From contig NZ_CP048020.1 of NCBI RefSeq assembly GCF_010365865.1, forward strand, positions 248,001-312,000: a stretch of DNA of 64,000 bases, read 5' to 3'. How positions within the stretch are numbered: position 1 is the first letter of the stretch; each line of letters starts with the position of its first letter. The notes below the pieces were generated by a model that made no database searches, had not been told where the DNA came from, and was given only the letters and a program-made list of their open reading frames with translations. The position numbers and the translations under genes were made by a program. This document shows, piece after piece, positions 25,261 through 34,865 of the stretch. The stretch is from Treponema vincentii. GTDB lineage: Bacteria > Spirochaetota > Spirochaetia > Treponematales > Treponemataceae.

Positions 25261-28200
25261 TTAGATAAGCTGATTGAGTTTTTCGCTGATAAATTCGCTC
25301 TTTTCTTTTAAGCCGATGGAACCGGTTTCGAGCATGATGACGTTCGGCTGCTTTGCATCGAGTTTAACCCGTCCCGCAGACTCTTTTATCATGCGAAGCA
25401 ACTTATCGATAGAAATCTTTGAGACCTTCGCAAAGGTGATGCGCACGGTTCCGTTCCGCTCTTTAAGCGAGGCGATTGCAAGTTTTGCACAGATAATTTT
25501 AATTTCAGCAAGAGAAAGCAGGCTTTCAGCTTCTTCCGGAACGGGACCGAACCGGTCGGACAGTTCCGCGTAGAGCCTATCCAGTTCTTCCGCGGTACGG
25601 ACGGCGGCGATTTTTTTGTATATTTCCATCTTTGTTTCCGGCACGCGGATATAGCTGTCGGGGATAAAGCCCGTGTACTCAAGCTCTATGACCGGTTCCG
25701 TTTCAGGCTCGTAACCGGCGTTTTGCAGCCGTTCCACCGCCTCTTCCAAAAGCCGAAGGTAAAGGTCAAAGCCGACGGAATAAATGTCGCCTGACTGTTC
25801 TTTTCCCAACAGATTCCCTGCGCCGCGGATTTCCATATCCTTCATCGCAATTTTAAAGCCGGAGCCGAGTTCCGTAAAATCGGAGATAACCTGCAGCCGC
25901 TTCATCGCAACCTCCGACAACGCCTTGTTTTCAGGATAGAGAAGGTACGCATAGGCCTTTCTGTCGGAACGCCCGACGCGGCCGCGCAGTTGGTACAGCT
26001 GCGAAACGCCGTACATATCGGCACGGTCGATGATGATGGTATTCGCATTGGGGATGTCGATACCGTTTTCGATAATCGTAGTAGCAATGAGGACATGAAA
26101 GCCGCCCATGTTGAAGCGGCGGAAAATATCTTCAAGTTCGTTTGCGCTCATCTGCCCGTGGGCGATATCGATAAGTACTTCGGGGATGAGCTGCTGGATC
26201 TTATACCGTGTTTCTTCGAGGCTCTCCACGCGGTTATGCAGATAGAACACCTGTCCGCCGCGGTCAACTTCAAAACGGATCGCCTGCGCAATTCTTTCGG
26301 GGTCAAACGGAGAAATAACGGTTTCTACCGGACGGCGGTTTTGCGGCGGCGTAGTTAAAAGGCTCATATCGCGGATTTTTAACAGACTGATATGCAGGGT
26401 ACGCGGGATGGGGGTCGCACTCAAAGAGAGGCAGTCGATATTCGTCTTCATCTGTTTGAGTCGCTCCTTGTCTTTAACCCCGAAGCGCTGTTCTTCATCG
26501 ACAATCATCAGTCCCAAATCTTTAAACTGTACGTCTTTTTGGATAACGCGGTGTGTGCCGATAACGATATCAAGCTCTCCGTTTTTCAGCTGGGTCAGCA
26601 CTTTTTTCTGTTCAGCCTTGGGAACAAAGCGGGACAGCCGTGCCAGTTTTACCGGAAATTTTTGAAAGCGTTCTTGAAAGGTATCAAAGTGCTGCTCCGC
26701 GAGAATGGTGGTCGGGGCTAAAAAGGCAGCCTGCTTTCCGCTCATCACCGCTTTAAATGCCGCCCGCATCGCAATTTCCGTCTTACCGTAACCGACGTCG
26801 CCGCAGATGAGCCGATCCATCGGTATCGGTTTTTCCATGTCGGCCTTTACATCGGCAATACAGGTCAGCTGATCTTCCGTTTCCTCATACGGGAAGGCGG
26901 CCTCAAAAGCGGTTTGCCATTCGTTGTCTTTCGCAAAGGCAAAACCGGCGGCGGCTTTGCGGCGGGAATATAGGTCGATGAGTTTATCGGCAATATCTTC
27001 AACCGATTTTTTAACCTTGTTTTTCCGGTTTTCCCACGCCTTAGACCCGATGATATCCAGCCGCGGCGCTTCGCCTTCATTGCCGATATACCGCTGCACG
27101 AGGTTCGCCTGCTCGATCGGAATAAACACCGTTTCGTCCTGCGCGTACAGCAGATTGATATAGTCGCGCTCATGCCCCAGCGTTTTAACGCGCTCAATCC
27201 CCTTAAACTGTCCGATACCGTAGTTGACGTGGACAACATAGTCGCCGGGGTTGAGTTCCACAAAGGTATCGATAACCGAGCTTTTAACCTGCTTAACCGA
27301 TTTCGGGATGCGCCGCCGCCTGCCGAAAATTTCGTTTTCCTGAATAACGAGTATTTTCAGCTCAGGGATGCCGAAGCCGGAAGAAAGTGTGAGCGGCAGC
27401 ACGGTGGCTTTAATATCCTTGAGCAACTCACCGATACGGAGCGCCTGCGCATCGCTTTCCGCAAACACAAAAATACGCCATCCTTCCTGCTGCAAATGCG
27501 TTAATTCTTCTTTTAGATACACGATATTGCCGAAAAAACTGCGCGGCGGGTCGCAGTTAAACACAATCGACGCTCCGGTTTCATCCGATTCTTTCAGCGT
27601 CCGGAGGAAAAGACTTTGCGGATAGCTTTCGGTCAACTCCGCGAAGGGCAGCAAAAGGCGCTGCGGCATGGGATATTCGGTAATCAAAAGATTATGCTTG
27701 ATGTCATCGTCGATTGCGCGGGTGATTTTGTTATATAAGCCGTGATACTCCCGCTCCAGCGCCTCCACCGCGTTCCGCTGCCGGTCGTAATCCATGTACA
27801 GAAGAACCGCAGGTTTCGCAGCGCCGCCTGTGCCCTGATGCCTTGAAGCGCCTCCGGTATTTCGCGGTGTTGATGCGCCGCCGTGCAGATACTCAAGATA
27901 ATCAAGGACGCTTGCAGGTTTTTCAAAACAGAGCGGATAAAAAAGCTCTTCACCGTCAAAGGCTCGCTGTTCTTTTAAGTGCGCAATCAGTTTTTCCGTA
28001 CCTTCGGCCGTAAATTCGGGCATCTGCGATAAATTCCGTTCGAGCGCGGCGATCCGCTCATCATCCCAGATAACCTCTTTCATCGGATAGAGCGTCAGGC
28101 TGTCAAATTCTTCAACCGAGGCCTGCGTGTGCATATCGAAGGATTTTATCTTTTCGATAGTAGTAAAGTCGAATTGGATACGATAGGCGGTGTGCTGCGA

Positions 28201-28875
28201 ACCTTTGTTAGCGGCGGCGCAGATATCGAGTACCTCACCGCGGAGCGCAAACTCGCCCCGGACGCTTACCCGCGGCACCCGCGTATAGCCCCACTGTATC
28301 AGCATCGAGGCTATCTTTTCCGTATCGATTTCCTTGCCTTTATAGAGAGTACAGGTGAGTGTTTTAAGGTAGTCGGGCGGCGGAACCGGCGTTAGAAATG
28401 CCCGCTGGGTCATAACCGTTACCGTGTTTGCGGTCGAGTTTGATATCGCTGAGTTTGGTGCCGCCAATCCGGACACCGCCTTTGACGTCAAGCCGGACGA
28501 TACCGAACCGGAGACGGCCGAACCGGATACCGGTGCCCCTGCGCAGAGTTCGGCTAAAACTTGAGCCCGCTCCGCAAATACCGGCGCGGAGTTTTGTACG
28601 GGCCGATATGCCATATTGCCCCACCACGGCAAAACCTGAGCTTGCAATCCCGCGATATCGAGGTCTGCGCGTAACTCTTCTATTTCTTTTTCCGTCGGTA
28701 CGACGATACAGAGGTTAGCGTTAAAATGCCGGACATATTCGGCTAAGAAAAAAGCGAATATACCGCCTGAAAGGCCGTGTATATGATACGGAAAACGCTC
28801 TTCCCTCAAAGAGGAAAAAGCGTCTTGCATGGTTTTCCATGAGCGGATACTGTCTTGTAATGTGTGTTCTTTCAT
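25261..28875 (-). CDS. mfd: Transcription-repair coupling factor Mfd
   Basis: A 1204-residue SF2 DNA translocase that removes stalled RNA polymerase and recruits UvrA. Order: N-terminal UvrB-like region (1 to about 500), RNA-polymerase-interacting domain near NPGDYVVHVNYGIGQFKG (about 570), translocase with Walker A GDVGYGKTEIAMRA, motif II DEEQRFG and motif VI QLRGRVGRSDRKAYAYLL, and the C-terminal domain. Two Ser/Gly-rich spacers (about 130-170 and 345-360) are longer than usual. Length and motifs match the family. The start is 9 bp after the upstream gene's stop, so it is probably the last gene of a three-gene operon. Confidence 0.97.
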   Translation of the reverse strand: MKEHTLQDSIRSWKTMQDAFSSLREERFPYHIHGLSGGIFAFFLAEYVRHFNANLCIVVPTEKEIEELRADLDIAGLQAQVLPWWGNMAYRPVQNSAPVFAERAQVLAELCAGAPVSGSAVSGSVSSGLTSKAVSGLAAPNSAISNSTANTVTVMTQRAFLTPVPPPDYLKTLTCTLYKGKEIDTEKIASMLIQWGYTRVPRVSVRGEFALRGEVLDICAAANKGSQHTAYRIQFDFTTIEKIKSFDMHTQASVEEFDSLTLYPMKEVIWDDERIAALERNLSQMPEFTAEGTEKLIAHLKEQRAFDGEELFYPLCFEKPASVLDYLEYLHGGASTPRNTGGASRHQGTGGAAKPAVLLYMDYDRQRNAVEALEREYHGLYNKITRAIDDDIKHNLLITEYPMPQRLLLPFAELTESYPQSLFLRTLKESDETGASIVFNCDPPRSFFGNIVYLKEELTHLQQEGWRIFVFAESDAQALRIGELLKDIKATVLPLTLSSGFGIPELKILVIQENEIFGRRRRIPKSVKQVKSSVIDTFVELNPGDYVVHVNYGIGQFKGIERVKTLGHERDYINLLYAQDETVFIPIEQANLVQRYIGNEGEAPRLDIIGSKAWENRKNKVKKSVEDIADKLIDLYSRRKAAAGFAFAKDNEWQTAFEAAFPYEETEDQLTCIADVKADMEKPIPMDRLICGDVGYGKTEIAMRAAFKAVMSGKQAAFLAPTTILAEQHFDTFQERFQKFPVKLARLSRFVPKAEQKKVLTQLKNGELDIVIGTHRVIQKDVQFKDLGLMIVDEEQRFGVKDKERLKQMKTNIDCLSLSATPIPRTLHISLLKIRDMSLLTTPPQNRRPVETVISPFDPERIAQAIRFEVDRGGQVFYLHNRVESLEETRYKIQQLIPEVLIDIAHGQMSANELEDIFRRFNMGGFHVLIATTIIENGIDIPNANTIIIDRADMYGVSQLYQLRGRVGRSDRKAYAYLLYPENKALSEVAMKRLQVISDFTELGSGFKIAMKDMEIRGAGNLLGKEQSGDIYSVGFDLYLRLLEEAVERLQNAGYEPETEPVIELEYTGFIPDSYIRVPETKMEIYKKIAAVRTAEELDRLYAELSDRFGPVPEEAESLLSLAEIKIICAKLAIASLKERNGTVRITFAKVSKISIDKLLRMIKESAGRVKLDAKQPNVIMLETGSIGLKEKSEFISEKLNQLI

Positions 28876-28884
28876 TACCGATGA

Positions 28885-29538
28885 TTAGCCGAAAACGTTG
28901 TCTTTTGTGCGCCGTGTTGTTACAAAACGGGAGAGGTCAACGATATTTTTTACGATAATACGGTCGCCGTATACCTCTAACCGTCCCTGATCGGCAAATT
29001 TTCGCAGTGCATCGCCGGTCGCCTCCGCCGAAAGGCCTGCCCATCGGGCTACTTCTTCGGGTGTGATGATAAAGGTACGCATCTGGGTAGAACGATCAAG
29101 ATCGGGTTGCGTTTCATCAAGCATTAAGAATACGTCGCCGACGCGGGCGATATTGTCTTGTATCGTTAAAATCATGAATCGCCGTTTCTGGACGTAAATA
29201 CGCTTAACAAAGGTCTTTAACAGGCGCATTGCAATGGCCGGATTGCCGGTCAACAGAATTTCAAAGTTTTCTTTATTAAACTCAAGCGCAACAACATCGT
29301 CATACGCGATTGCGGAAGCGGAACGGGGAGAGTTATCCAAAACAGCCATCTCGCCGAAGATCTCCCCCTGTTGTAAAATATCAAGGTTTTTTTCCGCTCC
29401 GTTGATGATCTTAATCAGCTGAACGCGCCCCGATTGAATTAAATAAAAAGAAGCGCCCGGTTCAAATTCGGAAAAGATAACGGAACCCTTAGGAAACTTT
29501 TTTGCAAAACGGGCAAACGAGGCAAATAAATCAGGCAT
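28885..29538 (-). CDS. Crp/Fnr-family cyclic-nucleotide-binding regulator
   Basis: 217 residues. A cNMP-binding beta roll covers about residues 15-120 (GEIFGEMAVLDNSPRSASAI is the phosphate-binding-cassette-like segment), then a dimer helix and a C-terminal winged helix (TPEEVARWAGLSAEATGDAL). It probably binds DNA in response to a nucleotide, though in this family the ligand may be absent. GGAG precedes ATG 29538, which overlaps the upstream gene's end by 8 bp. Confidence 0.85.
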   Translation of the reverse strand: MPDLFASFARFAKKFPKGSVIFSEFEPGASFYLIQSGRVQLIKIINGAEKNLDILQQGEIFGEMAVLDNSPRSASAIAYDDVVALEFNKENFEILLTGNPAIAMRLLKTFVKRIYVQKRRFMILTIQDNIARVGDVFLMLDETQPDLDRSTQMRTFIITPEEVARWAGLSAEATGDALRKFADQGRLEVYGDRIIVKNIVDLSRFVTTRRTKDNVFG

Positions 29539-30565
29539 GGATAGCTCCTTCGCATGCAGCCAGTAGTTCTTTAATCTTAGGCACCAGCAACGGATCTGCC
29601 ATCGTCAATGCTTTATCATAGAACGGTAACGCCTTATCGGGCCGATCCATACCTTGATAGCACATACCGAGGAACATCAAAATTTCTGCAAGTTTTAAAG
29701 ATTTGGGGAATTGAGTAATAAAGCCCGTACCGAGCTGAATACAGCGAACAAACTCGGACTGCTTGTATAAACAGCGGGCAGCTCCTAAATAAGCTGCTTC
29801 CAGCTTTGTGCCCTGCTTCATTTCAATAATAGTATGATATTGCTTGTATGCATCAGCCCACTTCTCTTGTTTTGCAAGATCTTCGGCAAGCTGGAAAGTC
29901 AAATCTACAGAGGCATCGTCGGGCTGAGTCTGTTGAACGGGACCGCTCACCGGAATGGAAGCGGATGCGGCAGACTGACCGGAAGAAGTACCACCCATGC
30001 TGCCCGGCTGCCGCGCTTCTCCAAAACTTCGACCTGCCATCTGTGTCGAATTTGCAATAATCGGGCCAATTGCCGCCAAGTGCTTGCCTGCCGGATAGAG
30101 TGCCCTGTAGCGCGCAGCTACTTGGGCAGCCGCCTGATAATGCTGTGATTTATAAAAGGCCGATGCAACCGTGAATAAACCGTCTTCGTTATTCGTTTGC
30201 TGTTTACTATCCATTAACGATTCAAGCTGCCGGTGGATATTTCGCAGTTGCCGGGAGAAAACTTTCAACATTTGAAGGATAATACGTGTATTTGTCTGAG
30301 CAAAACTTTCAAATTCGGCAACAGAGAATGTATACACAAGCGAATCGGTTAAGACCATCGCGCTCTCTTCTCTCGGATAATTCCCAAGTGCGGATTTCAC
30401 TCCAAAAAACTCACCGGTTTTAATATATTCCGTTACCTGCGCGCCGGTTTCAATATCAAGCGAATTGAGTGCGATATGCCCGCTATGCAGCAAAAATACT
30501 CGAGCATCAAAATCGCCTGAAAAATAAATAACAGAATTTGCGCTGTATTGAACAGCCTTTGGCAT
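29531..30565 (-). CDS. Cyclic-nucleotide-binding domain protein with TPR-like region
   Basis: 344 residues from ATG 30565, chosen over 30595 because GGAGG lies 6 bp upstream. An N-terminal cNMP-binding domain (about 1-120, with GEFFGVKSALGNYPREESAM) is followed by a linker and TPR-like helices (about 215-340, QEKWADAYKQYHTIIEMKQG and DKALPFYDKALTMADP). There is no helix-turn-helix, so it is a sensor or scaffold rather than a DNA-binding regulator. It overlaps the Crp-like gene, suggesting that the two act together. Confidence 0.8.
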   Translation of the reverse strand: MPKAVQYSANSVIYFSGDFDARVFLLHSGHIALNSLDIETGAQVTEYIKTGEFFGVKSALGNYPREESAMVLTDSLVYTFSVAEFESFAQTNTRIILQMLKVFSRQLRNIHRQLESLMDSKQQTNNEDGLFTVASAFYKSQHYQAAAQVAARYRALYPAGKHLAAIGPIIANSTQMAGRSFGEARQPGSMGGTSSGQSAASASIPVSGPVQQTQPDDASVDLTFQLAEDLAKQEKWADAYKQYHTIIEMKQGTKLEAAYLGAARCLYKQSEFVRCIQLGTGFITQFPKSLKLAEILMFLGMCYQGMDRPDKALPFYDKALTMADPLLVPKIKELLAACEGAIHA

Positions 30566-30726
30566 TTTGTCCTCCGTACCACACGCAGTTCTCAACTGTA
30601 ATCATACATGGTGCTCCCTAAAAACTTCAGTTTTTAAAGGGTACCGCATATATTTATCCGAACAATTAACGGTAAGAACTATCTGCGATGATTATATCAT
30701 ACCTCGCGGAAAAAACCTAGTGCATT
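30566..30726. promoter_or_regulatory. Divergent intergenic region
   Basis: 161 bp between two divergent transcripts, so it should hold both promoters. A small hairpin CCCTAAAAAC-TTCA-GTTTTTAAAGGG lies at about 30615-30640. TATAAT at 30738-30743, just inside the PHP frame, has no convincing -35. Confidence 0.4.
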
Positions 30727-31614
30727 ATGAATCTTTTTGCTATAATGATTGCTATGATAGATTTGCATACTCATTCCACAGCCTCCGACGGTACTTTTTC
30801 ACCGGCGGAACTGGCAGCGGAAGCGCATAAGGCGGGACTTTCGCTGTTTGCCCTTACCGACCACGACACCGTAGCGGGCGTTGCGGAAGCACAACAGGCA
30901 GGGGAAGCGCTCGGCATCCGTGTTTTGCCGGGAATAGAAATCAGTGTTGAATGGCAGCCGGGCGAGCTGCATCTACTCGGACTGGGAATCGATATCGAAA
31001 ATAAAACACTCTGCGGTCTTATGCAGTATGCGCAGGAAAAACGGCTGGAACGGAACCGTAAGATAATAGAAAAATTTAATGAGGCGGGGATCGTCATCGA
31101 CGAAGAAAAGCTCGCCCAACTCGCCGGCGGAGCGGTAATCGGACGGCCTCATTTTGCAAAGTATCTTGTACAAGAGAAAAAAGCAAAATCCATTCAAGAT
31201 GCCTTCCTGAAATACCTTGCAAAAGGACGTCCGTTTTATATTGAAAAGGAATGTTTACCGCTTACGGAATCAATTGACGCTATCAAAGACGCACACGGCG
31301 TTCCTGTATTGGCTCATCCGATGTCGCTCTATCTTTCGTGGGGAAAACTGCCTGAAACCATCGCCCAATTTAAAAAAGAAGGCTTAGTAGGCCTTGAAGC
31401 ATGGCATTCGGGGGCGCGGTACGGTGAATGTATCCGGCTACAAGAACTTGCCGAAAGTCTCGGGTTGATTGTTACTGCCGGCAGCGACTTTCACGGAGCA
31501 AACCGCAAGGATGTGCATTTAGGCAGAACCGCCGCCAATCTCCCGATTGATGACCGCTTTTTTACGGATAACCTGCTTCCTGCACTTGCCGCGGTCAATA
31601 CTAAGTATCGATAA
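30727..31614 (+). CDS. PHP-domain phosphoesterase (RNase AM / nucleotide bisphosphate phosphatase family)
   Basis: 295 residues, or 286 if started at ATG 30754 (MIDLHTHS is the usual family start). Metal-binding motifs in order: DLHTHSTASDGTFSP, ALTDHDTVAG, GIEISVEW ... ELHLLGLGID, VLAHPMSL and VTAGSDFHGA. These match the YciV/TrpH group, which removes phosphate from 3',5'-bisphosphonucleotides and trims RNA 5' ends. Stand-alone gene, convergent with grdB. Confidence 0.9.
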   Translation: MNLFAIMIAMIDLHTHSTASDGTFSPAELAAEAHKAGLSLFALTDHDTVAGVAEAQQAGEALGIRVLPGIEISVEWQPGELHLLGLGIDIENKTLCGLMQYAQEKRLERNRKIIEKFNEAGIVIDEEKLAQLAGGAVIGRPHFAKYLVQEKKAKSIQDAFLKYLAKGRPFYIEKECLPLTESIDAIKDAHGVPVLAHPMSLYLSWGKLPETIAQFKKEGLVGLEAWHSGARYGECIRLQELAESLGLIVTAGSDFHGANRKDVHLGRTAANLPIDDRFFTDNLLPALAAVNTKYR

Positions 31615-31629
31615 CGGTATTTTTATAAA

Positions 31630-31667
31630 AACGCCCTCTAAGACGATGCGTTTTAGAGGGCGTTCAC
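31630..31667. terminator. Bidirectional terminator between PHP gene and grdB
   Basis: AACGCCCTCTAA-gacgatgcg-TTTTAGAGGGCGTT lies between two convergent genes. T-rich and A-rich flanks allow use in both directions. Confidence 0.8.
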
Positions 31668-31722
31668 ACAAGAACTTCTTGCTTCCAACATCAGCTAATA
31701 GCCGAAGCCGTTAGCCGGTCTT

Positions 31723-33012
31723 TTAGAAAACAGTCTGCTCTGTGATGGGCGTTTGTAAGGCTTTTAAAGCTTTTTCGACAAGCGCACGGCGTAATTCTTT
31801 TTCGTCCTTTGCGTTCATTGTCGGGTTTCCGAGCGGGTGAGGAATTGCTACCGCCGGTACAATTCTATTCGCTCCTACTGTTTTTGAAATCGGAACAACG
31901 GTCGCAATATGCACAACCGGTAAAACTTTTTCAATTTCTTTAACCATCGTTGCACCGCAACGAGTACAGGTGCCTCACGTGGAGGTAAGAATAACTGCCT
32001 GCACTCCGGCGTTTACAAGCTTTCCGGCAATTTCGGACGCAAATCGCTTTGCATTCGCAACGCTGGTGCCGTTACCGACCGTCGTGTAATACAGCTCATA
32101 CAACTTTCCTATTTTATGCTCGCGTTCCATATCACGCAGTACATCGACCGGTAAAACACGGTTGGGGTTAGCATTACAATAAGTAGGATCATAACCGCCG
32201 TGCGCCGTTTCGCTGTTTTCGGATGTCAGTTCTGTAAGTCCCGCGATGGAGTATTCACCGTAGTGAGAAGCGGAAGACGCTTCAATATGATCGGGGTTCC
32301 CTTTCGGAACAACACCGCCTGAAGTAACCAATGCGATAACTGCCTTGGAAATATCGGTGATAGGTGCATGGGGCGGTACACGGTCGAAAACCGGCATCGG
32401 ATATTCGGTAACGAAAGCTTCACCTTTGAGCTTTTGTACGAGCATATCGACGGCACGTTTTGCTCCGCGCTCTTTTGCAAAGTAGTTTTGGCGGATACCG
32501 CGCGGCAATAAGCCATCGGCTGCAAGGTCGATTGCTTCACCGTTTAAAATTTTCTTTGCAACTGCAGCAATAGCCGGTACTGCATGGCGCATATCGGCAG
32601 CGGAATTCTTTGTTTTAACGGTGTACATACATGCTTTAAACACATCGTAACCGGGGTTCTCTTCATATAGCCCGGAAACAGCGGGAATGCCAAGCGCAGC
32701 CGCCGCTTTTGCAGCACCGCCGCATGCCATACCGTAACGGCCGGCGTTAAAACCGGGGCCGGCAATTAGCAAATCCGCTTTGTTTTCCCTTAAAACATCT
32801 TGGATAAATCCCATACACTCATCGGTGTGGTCGTTAAAATAGTTATCACCGCAGATAATCGTCTTAACGATTTTCCCCGCATCGCCGAGCGCTGCTTGAA
32901 TCCCCATACCGGGTCCGGCATTTCCGTCGATTACTTCAATCTTGTAGTCGGCAACATCTTCTCCGCCCTTTCCGGCAAAGAATTGGTTGATATAGTGTAC
33001 AATCTTTTTCAT
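31723..33012 (-). CDS. grdB: Glycine/sarcosine/betaine reductase component B, selenoprotein subunit
   Basis: A 429-residue selenoprotein read through an in-frame UGA at 31975-31977. Before it lies ...GVQAVILTST, after it GTCTRCGATMVKEIEK, giving the UxxCxxC motif of GrdB-type subunits. A perfect 6-bp hairpin CGTTGC-GGT-GCAACG (31948-31962) begins 12 nt after the UGA, the expected place for a bacterial SECIS. Without readthrough the gene splits into 345- and 74-residue frames, and the second has no ribosome site. With GrdE it forms the substrate-binding component that passes a carboxymethyl group to selenoprotein A. Whether the substrate is glycine, sarcosine or betaine cannot be told. Starts 10 bp after grdE. 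Confidence 0.95.
31948..31977 (-). promoter_or_regulatory. UGA selenocysteine codon and SECIS hairpin of grdB
   Basis: UGA at 31975-31977, a 12-nt spacer, then CGTTGC-GGT-GCAACG at 31948-31962. Within-gene location and distance fit bacterial SelB-dependent SECIS elements, and the coding sense continues on both sides. Confidence 0.85.
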
Positions 33013-33022
33013 TGTTTACCTC

Positions 33023-34312
33023 TTATAATCCGCATGCGGATAAATTCCAGAAGCCCAGCTCATTCGTTGCGCCGGTAATAACCTGTAATTCCGCTTCAAT
33101 ACTTCCGTCTTTGTGTAAGCTGCCGTCCCATGCACCTGCAATAACGTTTGCTTGTTGGGGATCGCCGATAACCAAGTCCATCTTAGGCAGTTTGATAACC
33201 TGATTGGCGTTTCCGTTCGACACCACGGCATCCGCAGAAGGATGAGCATCCGCAAGCGACTGGCTCGCGCCGTCCTGTCCGGCATATTCGTCGGTCAGCA
33301 ATACTGTTTTAATGCCCTTTGCAGCAATCTTGCGGCAGTTCATCATCAAGTCGGCGTCGGGGTTACCGAAACCTTCCTCGGAGATAATCACTGCATCAAG
33401 GCCGAGCTGTTCCGCAAGCCGTGCAGTTAAAGAAGAAGAGCGCTCTTTATCCGCCAGCGTTACGTTCTCGTTGGTTACGATGACGCCGATAAAGTTGTAA
33501 TCCTTTCCGTGCCGCTTATACAACTCGTGGATAACGGGGCTGTTCTGGTGCACATACGTCGGGTTTTTGTCGCAGGCGGAAACGCAGTTGCCGCTTACGA
33601 CTGCGCCGTCCATCGCCTCAGTGGGATACATAATGGTTGGAACAATCTGCTTAACATCGACGCCGTAGTAGTAGGTGTCATGCAGCAGCCCCTGGCTTTG
33701 CAGGGCATAGACATAGCCAACCTTCGGCAGATTGGGATATTGCTTAGCTTGTTCAATCGGGTTCAAGGTTTCGTACACTTCGGTTTCTGCCGGAGCAACG
33801 GACTTTGCGGCATTACCCAAATAGCGTGCGGCTTTAAGCCCCATCAAACGAAGTGATTTTTCTTTAACTGCACGAGTGGTGTCGTCTTTCACGGTGCCTT
33901 TTACCACAAGGTTAATCGTGCGGGAAAACGGCGTGTATTCGGCACCGGGGCCGCTCATATCGATAATACCTTCTTGGAATCCGACAACGGTACCGGTTGT
34001 TACCACCGCTGCACCGCGGAGTACGGCGGTTTTACCCGAGCCGACCGTATCTTCTTCGCCGGTAAAAAATCCGGGAAAACATACGCCGCTGCCTTCAACC
34101 TTGCAGCGCGGTTCAATAACGTCTTTAACGGAAATAATCCGGGTCTTGTCGCCCGGTTTGGTAATTGTCAGTGAAACATCAGTGATAAGCGGATCTTCTT
34201 TAATCAAAGATATCAGCTCATCCTTGTTTATTTCGAGACAAGTTCCTTTGATGGCAGTTTTATCGGAAAACCGCATCTCATGAATAGGGATAATTCCCAG
34301 TTCAAGCTTCAT
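33023..34312 (-). CDS. grdE: Glycine/sarcosine/betaine reductase component B, GrdE proprotein
   Basis: A 429-residue proprotein. In this family autocleavage before the Cys of GNCVSACDKN (here about residue 242) leaves a pyruvoyl group on the larger fragment, which binds the amino group of the substrate. The motif is present and the length is normal for GrdE. GGAGG lies about 5 bp before ATG 34312, with a sigma-70-type promoter further upstream. grdB follows after 10 bp. Cytoplasmic, Stickland-type fermentation; the other components (GrdA, GrdC/D, thioredoxin) are not in the window. Confidence 0.93.
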   Translation of the reverse strand: MKLELGIIPIHEMRFSDKTAIKGTCLEINKDELISLIKEDPLITDVSLTITKPGDKTRIISVKDVIEPRCKVEGSGVCFPGFFTGEEDTVGSGKTAVLRGAAVVTTGTVVGFQEGIIDMSGPGAEYTPFSRTINLVVKGTVKDDTTRAVKEKSLRLMGLKAARYLGNAAKSVAPAETEVYETLNPIEQAKQYPNLPKVGYVYALQSQGLLHDTYYYGVDVKQIVPTIMYPTEAMDGAVVSGNCVSACDKNPTYVHQNSPVIHELYKRHGKDYNFIGVIVTNENVTLADKERSSSLTARLAEQLGLDAVIISEEGFGNPDADLMMNCRKIAAKGIKTVLLTDEYAGQDGASQSLADAHPSADAVVSNGNANQVIKLPKMDLVIGDPQQANVIAGAWDGSLHKDGSIEAELQVITGATNELGFWNLSACGL

Positions 34313-34368
34313 ATCGACCTCCTATACTTTTTGGAAAGGGGCAGACTACCCCATAAGTATACAATAAT

Positions 34369-34397
34369 ATTTTATTGCAATTACTCTAGGCTGTCAA
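34369..34397 (-). promoter_or_regulatory. Promoter of grdEB
   Basis: Reading the minus strand: TTGACA (34397-34392), 17 bp spacer, TAAAAT (34374-34369). A GGGG ... CCCC hairpin (about 34336-34352) lies in the leader. This is the best promoter match I found in the window and suggests that grdEB is transcribed separately from the exporter genes upstream. Confidence 0.75.
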
Positions 34398-34412
34398 TTT
34401 ATACGAGCTTTT

Positions 34413-34865
34413 CTATCGTTTATTCTTTATAAAGTCTTTGATAGGCCGCCGAATCATGCGGACAATGGAGGTAGAGAGGATAATACCGACCGAGATTGCA
34501 ACTGCCATAAAACATGAATGAACACCTTCAGCAAGCCCCTTATCCAGATCGCCGCGCACAAAGAAAAGCATAGAACGATATACGCGGAAACCCGGGACTA
34601 ACGGGATAATACCGATAACGATAAAAGAGGTCGCAGGAGTTTTTTGAATAACAGCAAAGAGTTCCGCCAGGAGGCCGACCACAATAGCTGACAGCAGATT
34701 TGCAAAGATATAGCTGACTTGTGGAATGTCAAGACTTAACAGGATTGTCCAGCCGATTGCACCGTTAAGGGCCGCGAGCAATAATGTTCGTTTCTGAACA
34801 TTAAACAGAACGCCAAAACCGAGACAGCTGATAAAGGCAAGCACGGTATGGACATAGATCGGCAT
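34413..34865 (-). CDS. ThrE-type threonine/serine exporter, small (DUF3815) subunit
   Basis: 150 residues with four to five membrane helices. GIIPLVPGFRVYRSMLFFVRGD matches the C-terminal half of ThrE, encoded separately in many bacteria. Its ATG overlaps the stop of the larger subunit gene by one base (TAATG), so translation is coupled. Likely exports serine/threonine or a related small molecule. Next to the glycine reductase operon it may help balance amino acids, which is inference. Confidence 0.8.
   Translation of the reverse strand: MPIYVHTVLAFISCLGFGVLFNVQKRTLLLAALNGAIGWTILLSLDIPQVSYIFANLLSAIVVGLLAELFAVIQKTPATSFIVIGIIPLVPGFRVYRSMLFFVRGDLDKGLAEGVHSCFMAVAISVGIILSTSIVRMIRRPIKDFIKNKR

Noticed and set aside
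25274-28718. Several frames opposite mfd
   Set aside because: All are shadows of a full-length, well-conserved Mfd.
30738-30743. TATAAT as a leaderless promoter of the PHP gene (and the like at 51550-51555)
   Set aside because: No convincing -35 at the proper distance in either case; reported only as a remark.
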